A stretch of DNA of 64,000 bases from Pachypanchax playfairii. Taxonomy: Eukaryota; Chordata; Actinopteri; Cyprinodontiformes; Aplocheilidae. The position numbers and the translations under genes are program-made. Position 1 is the stretch's first letter, and each line of letters begins with the position of its first letter. The stretch lies in contig SSNP01000024.1 in assembly GCA_006937955.1 (NCBI GenBank), positions 3,345,029-3,409,028 on the forward strand, written 5' to 3'. The notes under the pieces are model-generated. The model worked only from the letters and a program-made list of their open reading frames with translations, was not told the origin of the DNA and searched no databases. Shown piece by piece: positions 1 through 13,005 of the stretch.

Positions 1-655
1 AGTGAAACTTCACAGGTAATTCATCCTGGTAAATCTTGTTTATAGGTTGCTAAATTATGATTAACGTTCATAACAAGAGGAAAATATATTTTAGGGTTAT
101 ATTGTGTCTAAATTGCAGCATATTGTGAATTATTTGAGCAAGAAACAACACAAAGAGGGAAAAAGTAGCACACGATACTTGTTTTGTTTGGCTGCTGATT
201 AGAAGCATCTTTGGAAGGATGTGTCGGGATTTAACAACCCTGAACCCAGTAAAGCTTTTTATCAAGAGACATAGATGCGCGGTTTAATTTTTATATTCGA
301 TATCTTTATTCCAATCAGAAAACGGTACAAACAAACCGTTACCTTGGCCAATTTATGAAATAATAAACTGTCTTGGGCACTTTAATTTACTTCCACATGG
401 TTAATATGAGCTTCTACATCAAGTTTATGTGTGAATGTGTATGAAGTGGGTTATTTCAAAAACTGAGCCAAAGTCCTCTAACCTAATCCCATATACCTCA
501 TAAATGTCTCCTGGGCCACTCAGGAACATACAGACGTATTTCGAGAACTTCAACCATCAAATATGTGATAAAAGACTGTATGTGCAGATGTTCTGATATC
601 AGACGAAATGATAGGACGTTCTTGATTTATTACAATTATTTCATTTGTTCCTCAG
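1..655 (+). other. gemin7: 3' part of the last gemin7 intron
   Basis: AT-rich sequence ending in a pyrimidine-rich tract and CAG acceptor at 651-655, directly before the gemin7 coding exon. I see no coding sequence or recognisable repeat in it. The upstream exon or exons lie outside the window. Confidence 0.7.
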
Positions 656-670
656 GTTGTGACTGTCACC

Positions 671-1057
671 ATGGCAATGCCGGTGCCTGTGCTCCGTCTA
701 CCTAAAGGACCTGACCCCAACAGTCGTGGATTTGACCCCAGTTCCCCTCGCTTCATTGCTCTCTGCCGGACGTCTATTTCCACCTCAGCGGCTACAGAGA
801 CAGACGCAGAGGAGCTGCAGAAAGAGCAGCAAGCACGATCCATGCTGAGAGAGCGTTTCCTGCGGTTTCTGCTCTCCATAGCCAACAAAAAGGTTCAGTT
901 TCACATGCATGAGAAGGTGAGCGTCGAGGCCACGTTCAAGGCATCTGACATCGACGTGCTGAACTTTCAAGTGTCAGACCTGCACACTCCCATCGGGGTG
1001 CAGAAAGAAGCGCTGATCCGGTCTCAGGATGTGATTTCATTCACATTTGACATGTGA
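671..1057 (+). CDS. gemin7: Gemin7, SMN complex component (last exon)
   Basis: Gemin7 is a small Sm-like subunit of the SMN complex. It pairs with Gemin6 and helps load Sm proteins onto snRNAs in the cytoplasm. From the ATG at 671 the product is 128 residues, close to the 131 of human GEMIN7. The N-terminal block with PVPVLRLPKGPD matches the mammalian protein, and the C-terminal half (about residues 60-128) forms the Sm-like region, with the conserved patches LRERFLR, DIDVLNF, TPIGVQ.EAL.R and ISFTF. The exon begins after the acceptor at 655. The ATG at 671 sits in a near-ideal Kozak context (GTCACCATGG), so I take it as the start and the upstream exon as 5' UTR. The frame stays open to the splice site, so a slightly longer N-terminus is possible. 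The stop is TGA at 1055-1057. Confidence 0.93.
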   Translation: MAMPVPVLRLPKGPDPNSRGFDPSSPRFIALCRTSISTSAATETDAEELQKEQQARSMLRERFLRFLLSIANKKVQFHMHEKVSVEATFKASDIDVLNFQVSDLHTPIGVQKEALIRSQDVISFTFDM

Positions 1058-1204
1058 ACTCTTTGACTTTTTTGATGAGAAGCACTTTGTTCCTTCTGGA
1101 ATTGTTTCAATGGTTCTTTTGTGTATATGTAGTTTTAAACTCGGTCCTGTCTGAATTTCCTCAAACTGTGACTCAGGAATCCATCAAGCAGTTCTGCTTT
1201 CTGG

Positions 1205-1219
1205 CCACAAGAGGGCGCC
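1205..1219 (+). promoter_or_regulatory. CTCF-like core motif in gemin7 3' UTR
   Basis: CCACAAGAGGGCGCC fits the vertebrate CTCF core (CCASYAGRKGGCRS) with one mismatch, at the fifth base. It lies between the gemin7 stop and its poly(A) signal. This is a motif match only; binding is an inference. Confidence 0.4.
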
Positions 1220-1244
1220 ATCACACAGGACAAGTTGAACCTTG

Positions 1245-1250
1245 AATAAA
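1245..1250 (+). terminator. gemin7: gemin7 poly(A) signal
   Basis: Canonical AATAAA 190 bp after the stop codon, followed by a GT/T-rich stretch. This gives a short 3' UTR of about 200 bases. Confidence 0.8.
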
Positions 1251-2785
1251 GTGTTGATATAATTTTTTTTCTACAGTTTTTGTGCTTTAGGAATATGCTT
1301 ATCCATTGAAAGATAAAACAGAATATGTTTCAGAAGTCAGTTTGCTAAGAACCTGGGCAAATTGATTTTGTCATAAAGTTTTCTTGTTATTTTGTAACAA
1401 AATTAAGAAATAAAACAATTTACCAAATGAAAACAGTTTAGAAAAACACATTTATTCTATTTTCTGTTTTAATTTCTTTAATGCTAGTAGTTTAAATAAA
1501 ACTTGGTATTTTTTTGTTAATCGAGCTCATGTACATGTTCTCTGTGAAATCACAGCAAAAGTCACTCAATATAAATTTATTAAATGTTCAAACCACTTTT
1601 TCAGACAAGCAGCTGTTGATTTTTTTGTTAAGGATGATTCTCTTCCTCATTCATACAGGATGCTGAACAACACGACACAGTGACTCAAGGAGTGACTTTC
1701 TACTGCTGCATCAATCAGTGTTTTGAGTCTTTAGTGTCTTTTTGTAACATTGAGGTTAAAGTTAAATCATTTTAGAACTTGGTGAAATTTAGATCTTGAT
1801 TTTGTCCCGATCTTTAAAACTTTGAAACCGAAAAATGAAGGATTTTCTTTTCCCCATGAAAAGTTTACAAACGTCTTGTAAAAAGGAGGATGTTTGTTAA
1901 TCTTTCATATACTATTGAAGAACTCTGTAAAACTGAACAAATGACAGATGGTTGTGTTTTATAAGGAGAACGATCAGATTATTAATTATTGATTAGATGG
2001 GCTGTAGTAGTGCATTGATTTAATTTGAAAGGTTCACCTGCTGAACTGCATTTGACTTTGACCTCACTGCAAGTTCAGAAAGCTCTTAATCGGACACCCT
2101 GACCACTGCAAAAATAAAAGCTAGATTCATATACTTATATACAAGTTTTTATTTATACACTTTTGCTGTATTCTTTACACACATTTAATTCAGTTTGTAT
2201 TAAAGATTTTATGTGCTTTTTATTTATAGTCATCTTCCTGTTTTAGTCTGTATCAGTTGAAGTCATTTAAAGCAGAATTTCAAGCTCAGATCCGCGAAGT
2301 TAATTCTAGAAGTGTATTTTTATATATTGTTGTCATCGGTTACAGATTTAACATATTTATAGATTACAACATTCATTTAGATCAGAGCTCTTAACTGGAT
2401 CGGATCATTTTTGTTAAATGTCTCACTGAGAGTGGACATGACAGCAGAGAAAAAATATTACTTATTTTAATCACTCGCCATAAATTGAATTCAGAACAAC
2501 TAGATTCATCATTGTTTAGCATCAGATCCATTTAAGGGGAGGAGCAGGAGGAGAGGCGGGGGGGGGCATCGATTCTGTTTAATCTTCTTAAAAGGTGTAT
2601 TTTGCAAGTTCCCAATAAGTCATTTTATTTGAGTACCATTAGGCGGTCGTGTTGTGCTCGTGTCTCTCTTTGTACCTGAATAATCTGACCACTCTGTGGA
2701 AGCAGTCAGAGAAGAAGTGACTCATCCCCGTCTCTGTCTCCCTCCTCAACCCCCCCCCCATCCCAAATATAACTTAAACCTCATA

Positions 2786-2793
2786 TGACGTCA
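2786..2793. promoter_or_regulatory. Full CRE palindrome
   Basis: TGACGTCA is a perfect CREB/ATF palindrome in an AT-rich setting. There is no adjacent promoter evidence, so it may be a chance match. Confidence 0.25.
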
Positions 2794-3354
2794 TTCAGCC
2801 TGTGTGATTCAATCAGGAAGCCCTCAAGGACAACCAATGTTAATTTCATATACACAGCAATACAAGCTGTTCTGTGATCAGCTGAACTGAAACTGTCAGT
2901 CTTGTGAAAATTGGAGCTCAAATACAGAGATGTAGATTTATTTCCTGCTGCCTGATGCTTTCATCAATGTTCTGAGGAAATAAATGTACTTCATATCTGA
3001 TGCAGAAACAGATTTAAGTCTCAAAAAAATATGTATTAACATATTCTAGAATCCTTTATACTGCTGTCAGATAGGATTAATGTGTAGCTGCAGACCCTCA
3101 CCACCACTCTGATGCCCCAAACACTCCACCAGTCTGATTTTTATATGTGCATGAAGGAGTTGGGGGTTGGAGGAGGGCTTAGGTTACAGTTAAGGTGGTA
3201 TTATAAGGGGCACCATCAAGGGGGAGTTCGATGACAGTGTTTTGCTGCATTGTTTTTTCGTTCTGTGCATTTAGTCACAGATATTTATATCAGGCAGATC
3301 ACCTGTTAGTCTGTTTACTGCTGGAAAATGTTTGTTGCTGGTTGCTTGGTGGTG

Positions 3355-3355
3355 A

Positions 3356-3387
<32 letters not shown>

Positions 3388-3391
3388 TTTG
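3355..3391. repeat. (AT)n microsatellite with T-run
   Basis: Alternating AT with one G interruption, followed by a short T homopolymer. Confidence 0.9.
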
Positions 3392-4456
3392 ATATGATAT
3401 GTTTGTAAAGTACATAGTGATGTCAGTCAAACCGCTGTGTGAGATGCTGCACGAGGGCGGAGTCAGTGGATCAGTGGGAACTGGTTAATATCTGCCAAAA
3501 ATTGTGCAAAAGCATATTTTTTCAATAAACACAGTGATCCAAAGTCTTAGACTTGTATAGCAGCATTATAAAATTTCCTAAATTCAAATAGGGCTCTTGG
3601 TTTTGGTGCCACCCCAAAATTTTTCAGTGGCCCCATAAAAACAATTTTGGAAGCTCCACTGGGTATTACACAAAAGACAGCTGTCAATATGTGACAACTA
3701 CAGAGGCATGACAGAGAGAGAACGTTGCCTCAGGCTGGACCCTACTTAATATTTCTGATGAAATATTAAAATATTCTTGTTGGAAGTGACCAAGTCTACA
3801 CCAGAAGTGCTTTTTTCACTTATAAAAACCCACAAAACTCTTTGTAAACAGCATTATGATGTATATGTATGTATAATATGGTATTTGTATCGAACTGCTA
3901 TGAAGAACTAGTCTCTGTTTCCCCAAACTGAGTTCAAACCAGCAGTTATCCACAACAGATGATAATCATTCTTCATAAACCTTCTTCAGGTTCCTGCTTC
4001 AAGTTCTTTAAAAGGTTCTCCTGTAGTTAGTTCTCAGCTTTCTGTCCATCTGTTTGTTCATTTTGGCATCTTCATTTCAGCTTTCTTTCAATTTAACTAA
4101 TTCTACTTTTACAATATCAATTGTGAGTAATGTTTTTATATTTTCCTCAAGTTATTAATAGTATAAAGAATAAGCAAATTTAAGTTTGGTCAAAATCATC
4201 CAATTCTGATGGTTGCAGCTTATATAAATTGTCTTATTCCCTCTTTTAAGTGGGAAGTGAGAAGAAAGAAAGACACAAACAGTTGGATGATAATTTGTTT
4301 AAAGTAAATTCACTCCAACATGTTTCTTTCAGGAACGTGTGTTTAACGTGCGCTCCTGCAGCAGTGCACGAGGACGCACGGTCTCAATGTTATCTTCTCT
4401 TACTGTTTGTCTTTCCGACAGTCTGCTTCTCCCTGATTTCAGTGGAAAAACAGTCC

Positions 4457-4462
4457 TGTGTG

Positions 4463-4493
<31 letters not shown>

Positions 4494-4506
4494 GGGGGGG
4501 GGGGGG
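4457..4506. repeat. (GT)n then poly-G microsatellite
   Basis: GT dinucleotide array running into a 16-base G homopolymer at 4491-4506. It abuts the GGGGACC-type dispersed repeat that follows. Confidence 0.95.
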
Positions 4507-4520
4507 TTGTATTTCTGACC

Positions 4521-4893
<373 letters not shown>

Positions 4894-5540
4894 CTGTCGG
4901 TCATGATGGTGCATGGAATCTGCCCTGTAAAACACCACCGGCCAACGGGAAACACATTCCTCTTCTTCCTGTTTGTGGTCCTCTCTCACTTCCTGGCAAG
5001 TGTCTGATAACTTTAAAAAACCAATTAATCAGCCTTCTACTCTGAAACTCCTGGCAGCAGACAAAAATAACAGACCGGTGACTTCACCAGAGTGTATTTT
5101 TAGCTTGTTTTATTACAAACAAGAGAGAAGAGAGCGATCCAAAACATGATAACATGTTGATTTATTGGAACATGTATTGGAGCAGGAGTCATGTGACCTC
5201 TGTAAACACAAAGGGTGACTGATTAGGACACTCATCTTCTCATCTGTGACATCAAGAGAACAAAAGCTCTCCATGTTTTCATGAATATGAGAAATAAGTT
5301 CAGGGAATTCAAACAGCTGACTGATGAGACAGTAAACACAAGTGTTGTTCCTCAATGATGACGCATTAACTGCAACTACTGAAAATTTGGATGGGGGGGT
5401 GTAATAGCAGTTCTGTATTTTAAAAGGCCTCATTTCCTCTGTCACATGTCTCTGTATAATTATTGGCAGCACTAGGTTCTCATGTTGTTCATCTTGTCCA
5501 GCATCTTCACTCTCCTTCTGCACCTGTAAACTGTTTTAGT

Positions 5541-5968
5541 TAAAAGTGCAATATGTAAGAATTTTACTGTGAAGTCACACTGTAACAGATTTTGATCTGA
5601 GCCGGCGGGGTGGTCGCAGTTTCTGCCATTTTAAAAACGTTGTTCCAGGATGAAATCAATAACTATTCCACATCCAGACTTCCCATAATGAATCACATGT
5701 GAGCAAGATTGCCATATCTAGGGCTAGAAGCTAACATCGAGCTAACAATGCTAGCAGTAAATTAGAAGAAAAAAAAATTGTCAACTCCAAAAATATCTCA
5801 AGCTACTTTTTCAAAGACCAACAACTAAATATTCAAGTAAAATGCATTTATCTACTTATCAACTTACTGTGTACGTCTCGAGTGCCTGGCAGACGTTTTT
5901 GTTTTTCTACATGCTCTCCAGTACACCGATTTGACCACAAGGTCTAATTTTTACATATTGCACCTTTA
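5541..5968. mobile_element. MITE, about 428 bp, GTGCAATATGTAA inverted ends
   Basis: The left end TAAAAGTGCAATATGTAA and the reverse complement of the right end, TAAAGGTGCAATATGTAA, differ at one position in 18. The interior has no coding capacity, so this is a non-autonomous DNA transposon. No clear long target duplication is visible; both flanks are TTTA/TTAA-like. The superfamily is not assigned. Confidence 0.82.
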
Positions 5969-7700
5969 AATACAACATAACACAAAGCTTATGTTACTGT
6001 TTAATACATTTGTTACATTTCTTTTATTCCTGTTTCTGTTCATGTTTTATCTGTCTGGAGTGATGTCCAACACAGGCAACATTCTCATGTCTCTTCTGGG
6101 AGACACAGCTCCTAATTCTAGTTCAGCTGCAAAACGTTTACCTGTCCACAATTTATTTTTGTATCATGCACCACCTTAGGTCTATTCAAATCCCTTGATT
6201 TACCCATTTCCTCATTGTAAATACATCAATTTAAAGGGGCGTTTTTTTTAAGTGGGGTTTTGTGGAGTAAATATGGGTAGCCAGTATCTAACCTGCAGTC
6301 AAAATCATCTCAGTTTGGAGAATCAGAGTTTATATGGGAAGGTCAAGCTAACTGTTACCCAGAAAACATTCAGGAGTAAATCTCCATCATCTCAAATGAC
6401 ACAAACTCCATCCAGTTTATTATTAGCAACCAGTCACTTTTACATCCGTCACCATATATTCAACAGTTTTGCTGCAGTATTCTTCAGGTTTTGTCTAAAC
6501 AGACACATAAAGGAATGGCTGACTCCCTCTCAGACTCCTGGTTTGTTTGAGTTGCATCTGGTTGGGCTGTTGAGGGAAATTGGAGGAGCTCCAGTGATTG
6601 TGATGGCCAGTCGCCGTGTGGCAGCCTCACTTCCCTGACTCAAGTGGCTGGGGAGATAAAGAGACCTGCAGTGGAACAAGCCAGCTGGATCCGGCTGAGA
6701 TCTGGACTCTAAAACATAAACAACCCTCATGAAAATATTCAGTTTAATTTTTGTACAAAGCTGCTAATTAATTGTTGAAATGTAAAAGTTCCTTCATGCA
6801 TGTGATCACAAGGATCTTTCTTCATCTCAAATGCTGCTAACATGAAGTCAGTTAGCGTACATGTTAATTTAAACAGATGAGCACATGACCAACATGATGC
6901 TACGGCATCATATGGGAAGTTAGTCTGTTATTTTTACCTCTCATGTCTAGACAGGAAGACATATGAGGAGGTGGGAGGAGAAGGGAAGTGCAAATTAGAG
7001 CAAGATTAAAGTTATCTTAATTTATCTATAAGTATGTGGATTCAATCATGGTCTACTCCCTTTCCCACAGGAGTAAACACAGGAAGATGCTGCTAATTAT
7101 TGTCTGTGATGCTGAAGGCAGCTTCATGTCAGGTCTGATTGGACAGAAATACAAACTGCAACCCAATAATGGGACCAATCAGAACTACTTACCTACAATG
7201 TGTATTTCATTCACTAATTTGACAAATAAATGATTTTAAAACACAAGTTGCACTTGTGAAAACAGTCATCAAGTACATTAAATAACCGTTAGGTGTTTGA
7301 AAGGAAGATGGTGTTTATAGAAGTCTTTACAGCCAAGATGCTTATAAGAATATAAATATTTAATCAAGGACAATGATTACATATTTGTGAAAGTTTCTCT
7401 TCCTGTAGTCATTAGCTGAAGCTGTTCTCAGGATTTAGCTCATAAGAATAACCCCACCCATTAATATACTGTATAAGATGTAACAAGACTTTAGTTGTCA
7501 TGGTTTTTGGATGGTTTGTGGTTTTGTGAATCTATGTTATTTTATCAGTATTTGGATTTTAGTTGGGTTTATTTCTAGTTTTCTTTTCTTGTCCAAAGAG
7601 TTTTTAAAGCAACTGACTTTTTTTATAACTCTTAGGATTGATTGTCCTGGACTACTGAGAATCTACACTCTGTCTATTTTCCATTTCGTCCTTTAGTTGA
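5969..7700. other. Intergenic, possible old dispersed repeat, no gene
   Basis: The stretch about 6235-6680 has the feel of a dispersed fish repeat, but it has no second copy here to prove it. The open frame across it (6252-6638) resembles no protein family I know. Confidence 0.35.
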
Positions 7701-7726
7701 TTAGAGACCAACTCCGCTTCTACTTC

Positions 7727-8255
7727 CACTGCTTTCCTCTGGACACATAAGCAGCACGTAACCTCAGTGAAGCGTAATACGCGGCTGATAGCCACCATTA
7801 AAGTCAATAGGACCGTTTCCACTGCACGCGTCTCAGAAGCGTCGTGTTGCAGCCTTCATGTGGCAGTTGTATTATTTACACACAAGCTCAGCAGTTTCGT
7901 TTGGACCAGACAGGAAATCAGGAATCTGTGAAAAGTAAAATACCTGGAAGTTTCAAAATAAAAGGACACGTGCAGATTTCAGTTTGCTTGACTAAGAAAA
8001 AATACATGTTTGAAGTCCGTAGGTGGTGTAAAAAAATAAACCACATACCTTCTGGATACATGTTGTTCTTTTTCACCCTGCTTGTTGTTGTGTGTACTGA
8101 CGAAATCACGCGTGATTTCACAATTCTCCTGTGATTTTATGACCAGCTGGAACGCTTTATTCGAGCGATAAGCATCAAAACGCTCCCAGTGGGAAAGGAC
8201 GAGCAGCTGATTTCGCGAATAAACTGCGTCGTTTAAGCGTCCGGCGGAAAGGACA
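7727..8255. mobile_element. Possible MITE with imperfect inverted ends
   Basis: The left end near 7727 (TGCTTTCCTCTGGACAC) resembles the reverse complement of the right end near 8237-8255 (TGTCCTTTCCGCCGGACGC). Related GTTTCCACTG/CAGTGGGAAAGG boxes lie inside. Boundaries are uncertain and no target duplication was identified. Confidence 0.35.
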
Positions 8256-8422
8256 GGTAAGAATCACCTCACCTGTTTATAATCACTAACCATCCCTCCC
8301 TGTATATACTTCTTCTGCAGCTCAGTTTATCAGCCCAGTTTTTCCTTGTACTTCTGTTTTGCTTTGTGATTTCTTTAGTTGTATCTCTAAGCCACCAGAA
8401 ACTCCACATGTGGTTGGAACCA

Positions 8423-8459
8423 CAGATACCTTGCCCCCAGACAAGGGGCAAGGTATCTG
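8423..8459. repeat. Perfect 15-bp hairpin
   Basis: CAGATACCTTGCCCC at 8423-8437 is exactly complementary to 8445-8459, with a 7-base loop. No function can be assigned. Confidence 0.8.
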
Positions 8460-9330
8460 GGGGGCGGGGCAAAGAAAAGAAATGAAGTAAAGACAACACC
8501 TTTAACTGGTAATAAACCTTAAAATGATGTGATGAATGTTCTAAAAGCTCCTGATGCCATGCTGTGATTTTAATTTTGCCATCATGATTTCCTAAAAACA
8601 TTGAAAAGAGATATTAAAGAGGTTTTCTTGGAAGAGGAAAAATCTATTCTTTCATTAACCTTGCTGTTATTTCACCAATATTTAAGAATTTCAAGGTGCA
8701 TCTTTAAATTCATAATTTATCTACACTTTTTTCTGCTCTTCAGGTCATCTGTTTTCTCCTGTGGTTAAACTAGCCAGCTCAACCTAAAGATCTTAAAACA
8801 CTCATTTTGAGTCATTTCACCTCTAGATTTTGTGCAGACAACAATCTCTGCTAACTTCTCCCACTCCAATTCTTTCATTCCTTCCCACAAAGAGACATGA
8901 TTTACTTGTGATGCAGACAAGGACATCTGTCTGTTAACAAGTGCCACTGACGCAGGCATCTCCGTCCCTTCCTCCTTGTTATCCCTCTTCTTCATCCGCC
9001 TTCTTCTCCTGCTCCTCCTCCTCATGCCTTACTCAAATTGGGGTCACCAACCTTCATCGTGCAGGCTGGTGAATCATCAATGGGACTCTCGCTGCAGTGG
9101 GAGGAGAGACGGTGTCTGTCCAGGATACTTCCGTCCTCCTAAATTACCAGGGTAACCCGACTTTGTCTGCTCTCTGCTGTCACACATGCTCCGTCGCACA
9201 AAGAGGAGAGAAGAAACGGGGAATAGGAAGATAAATAAGTGAGATGTTTTTTTTCCATCAAGCAGCTATTGCAATGTTGTCAACATGTTAGTACTAACTG
9301 ATTCAGGCTAATAAAGCTGTCAGATCTGTC

Positions 9331-9400
9331 CAGGGTGTGTCCCGCCCCTCATCCAGAGAAAGGCACCAGCGTCTCGTGACCCTGAACTTAAACAATAAGG
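9331..9400 (+). mobile_element. SINE-type 3' tail fragment
   Basis: Shares the CTGTCCAGGGTGTG...CCCGCC...GCACCAGC...GACCCTGAAC series with the copies at 12762-13005 (opposite strand), 41796-41906 and 50646-50745. Only the tail is preserved. Confidence 0.6.
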
Positions 9401-12400
9401 TAAAGAAGATGACTGACTGTCAGATCCTGATCAAATGAAAAAAATTCAATCTGCATCGTTCTGATCTTCATTTATTCATCGTCTCCTACTGACCAGGATG
9501 CAAATAGTTATTGCAGCCTGCAACATAACATAAGTTTGGAAACTATTTTCATCTAAAATTCAAAAATATCCGTGAGTTTATGTGGAAGATGACAGAAAAA
9601 AACAAGTTTTGTTCACAGAAGATCAAGTTTCTTTAATCCTTTTCAAGTTGTTCTTTTTACATACAAAGAAAAGATCTAAATTAGATTTTATGTTTCGTCT
9701 CTCCATCCACTGATGACATGTTAATGTGTGGCCTCACAAGACAAAATATATATGCAGTTTGTTTACGTTCTTCAGCTTAAACGTGCTCTTGTTTGGCTTT
9801 GGCCCCAGCACAGCTCTGTGTTTATAACTGAGCAGAATGTGGAGAACAACAGGATTGTGTGCATGTGTATATGTTATGTGTGTGCAAGTGTTCACAGAGG
9901 CAAAAGGTCAGTTCTGGCTTGGTCTAACAGCACGTCGGCATGATCGCGGCTTATTTGCTGATGTTATCTGTGAGAGAAATCTGAGTAAACAGAACAGATA
10001 ACGAGTGGAAGACTTCTTCCTTTCATAGTCTCCTCCACAGATTTGTGATTAAACCGAAATTTTCATGATTAAATATGAATTTGTCCTTGTACCACAATCT
10101 GCCTCCCATCTCTTGCTGTAAAGTCATTTTTTAAAACCTCTTTAGATTCATTGCTCTGTTTCTTCCTCGCCTTTATCAACACTTCTGGCTTTCCTTCTCG
10201 CTCAGCTGTGCCAGAGTATATAAGACCTGAGTGCCCTTTTCCTGCTGTAAAATTGCCAATTTTCCATCCTTAAACTCTGTCCTGTTCTTTTTGCAGAAGA
10301 TATGAATGGACACAGCAGACCAGACAGCCATGTCCCATCTAATACTCAAACAATGAAATGGATTACTTTAAAGGTGCAACAAGTTAGCAAATAATCTGTA
10401 AGTATTCTGAAAACAGATGCAGTTGGAAAAATAAAGTGACCTTCCAGCATGCCTCAGGGTCCAAAGAGCATGAGGTTACACACCTGGATTTATCTGACAC
10501 AGGGAGTGCAGTCCTGCTCTGACCCTTGCACATCTGGAGTCGACATGCTCATATACACAGAGGAGGTGAATAAATACCACAGTCTGTTTTCATGAGAAAT
10601 GCACAAACGTAGAACAAATATATGTCCAAAGATGCAGAATGTAAAAGGTATGTCAGGTCGTGTAATCGCACACGGAGACTCCGGATGAATCCTGAGTTTT
10701 TATTTTATGTCTAAAAAGGGTGCTTGTGTTTTATTGCATTGTCTCAGAGAGAAATACGTGCAGGTGCTGCAGCTGTTTGACCACATATTAACTTCCCAGA
10801 TGAGCTCACGGCGGTGAGCAAGACATCCCAGAGCCCGACTCTCATCGAACCACAGATAAAACATCCTCTGCGTTGTTGCGTGAACGCAACGGCGCCACAC
10901 AGGTGTTCTTCTTTCCAGGCGATGAGTTACAATTGAAACTCAAAGTTAATTTATCGTAACGCAGGCTCGACTTACTACGGCTCCCTGGAGCCCCGAATAC
11001 CAGAACTCTGACATGCATGATGTAGCAGGATGCATTAGTAGTGGACAGGGGTCAAAGGTCAAGAAAGAGTTTTGAGGGTTATGTAATTACATTTTATTTT
11101 GGATGGTGTGCAGCAGTATGGTACAACAGTAATATAATTCCTCACACCTGCATTCTTCAGTCTTCCTGACTTTATTTTTTTAGATAAACTGTAGCTTCTC
11201 TGTCTTATTTCAAACCGTCCAGCATCTGCAGAAGCCCCCCCCCCGCCCATCTTTATCCTTACTGTAAACTGTTTGCACGCAGTGCAGCTGGTTGTCATGG
11301 CGCCCAGTTAGGCTGTGGGATGAGCCACAGGTGTTCCTGTTTGGGTTTGATGCCGTGAAGCGCTCAGCGTTTCTTATTCTGCTGCTTGTGGAGAGAGTGG
11401 GTCGTTTGTGTGTGCGTGCGTGTTTTGTTTTGTTTTTTTTACTTGAAACAGCCAATCAGACGAGTAGGTTTAAGTCAACATGAAGAGCCAGCTTCCTGTT
11501 ATTATCGACCACACACAAGTACATATACAGGCCTGTAAATTCACTGCATGTGCTGTAATTACATGGCAGCGCGAACATGTCCTCAGGGCTGGAAGTGTCA
11601 CATAGATGGGAAACATCAGCCTTCAGTACCTTCTGGTTACTTCTGACAAATTCATGTGTTTTACTAAAAAATAAATAAATAAATAAATAATCTGCCAACT
11701 TGCTGCAGATCGACAGGTTCAGCATCAAACCTAAAAATAAAAAGATCAAAACAAACAAATGATCTTCCAGACACACATATACAGCTTTATATTATAATCA
11801 GTGTTACTGAATTTAAATTTAGGGCTTTACAGAAAATGTAAATACAAACTAAATCTTCATTTTACAATTGTATTCGGGAAAGTTGTAAAATTGATCTCAC
11901 CTTCTTTCTGATTGTGGTGGACTAAGATCCATGAAAACTTCACATACATGACAGTAGAGGTGTTTTATTTCTACTTACCTTTTTCCCTTTATCATAATCA
12001 ATCCTGTCTATATGATTCTCTGCAGGCAGAGGACACATCTGGTATCTGGTATGTTTGATTACTGATTTCAACAATAACAGCTTGTATATAATAAAAATAA
12101 TGAATTCTCATTGATTTTGACCAAACACCACCACAGGTCATGTTACAGTCATGATCCAGGTTTGTGCAGGTTTATATGAGTCAGCGCCGAGATAGTGAGT
12201 GAATCCGTTGGGTTGTTGTATCAGTATCCAGAGTGAGGATGTGCTTGTTTGTCCTTGAGCAAGATAATTAATGTGTATCAGCTTTTTCACACACACACAC
12301 ACACAACGGATCCATGTCCTTGTCTTTAAATGTCCCGTGAAGGAGAACCATGGGGTTCCCTCTTTTCATTTGGTTTTTCTTTTCTTTTTTTTTTTACAAT

Positions 12401-12761
12401 CAGGTACAGATTTAAGTTTGTTCTGTCTCTTGTTATTAATGATATTCTGAGCTGATATCATTTGAGTGATTTACATAACGCCACTTGTGTATTTTTCTTT
12501 AAATCGTTGGTCTTTGGGACTCACTATTTTAACAGGTGGAACAAACTTCCTGATAATCTGAGGATTTTTATATTTTTCCCCATGAGGCCCAAAAAAATGT
12601 TTCTTTATGACTGAATATTGTCACAGTGATAAATATGAACTGATCTTTATCTGTTCAATATTGTTTGTTTGTTTGTTTTTTAATTACATAAGTTAAAAAA
12701 ATGTGCATTGGCTGCACACATAATATTGAAAAACCCAAATCATTACCTGCTTCTTCATGTT
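9401..12761. other. Intergenic, no gene seen
   Basis: Holds an AAAT array at 11666-11690 and a CA run at 12289-12306. The rest is unassigned AT-rich sequence without a supported exon. Confidence 0.5.
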
Positions 12762-13005
12762 CAGGGTCACAGGGAGCTGGTGCCATCTCCATTGGTCACT
12801 GGGTGAGAGGCGGAGTCACACCTGGACAGGTTGCCCGTCCATCACAGGGCCACATAGAGACAGATAACCACACACACACACACACCTAGAGACATTTTGG
12901 AATCACTAATTAGTTTAACATCATGTTTTTGGGTTTCTGGGAGAATCCAGGTGTATCCAGAGAAAACCTGTACAAGCAAACCTCATGCAGAAAGGACCCG
13001 GTGAA
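12762..13005 (-). mobile_element. SINE-type repeat, minus strand, with internal CA run
   Basis: Read on the minus strand it shows the typical fish SINE series: TCTCCGACTTTCACC, CATGAGGTTTGC, AACATGATGTTAAACTAATTAG, a GT run, GTCTCTATGTGGCCCTGTGATGG, then the GACCTGTCCAGG-like tail. The CA array at 12869-12888 is internal. The tRNA-like head is not evident. Confidence 0.7.

Larger units (their letters stand above)
1271..4456. other. Intergenic, no gene seen
   Basis: AT-rich sequence between the gemin7 3' end and a microsatellite cluster. It holds a palindromic CRE at 2786-2793 and an AT dinucleotide run at 3355-3391. The stretch around 3600-3730 reads like old repeat debris, but I cannot assign a family. 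No supported exon. Confidence 0.5.

Noticed and set aside
5113..5523. 136-residue minus-strand frame.
   Set aside because: No recognisable family and no splice or promoter support; probably chance.
6252..6638. 128-residue open frame as a possible gene.
   Set aside because: No domain, no convincing splice context, and the sequence has the feel of an old dispersed repeat.
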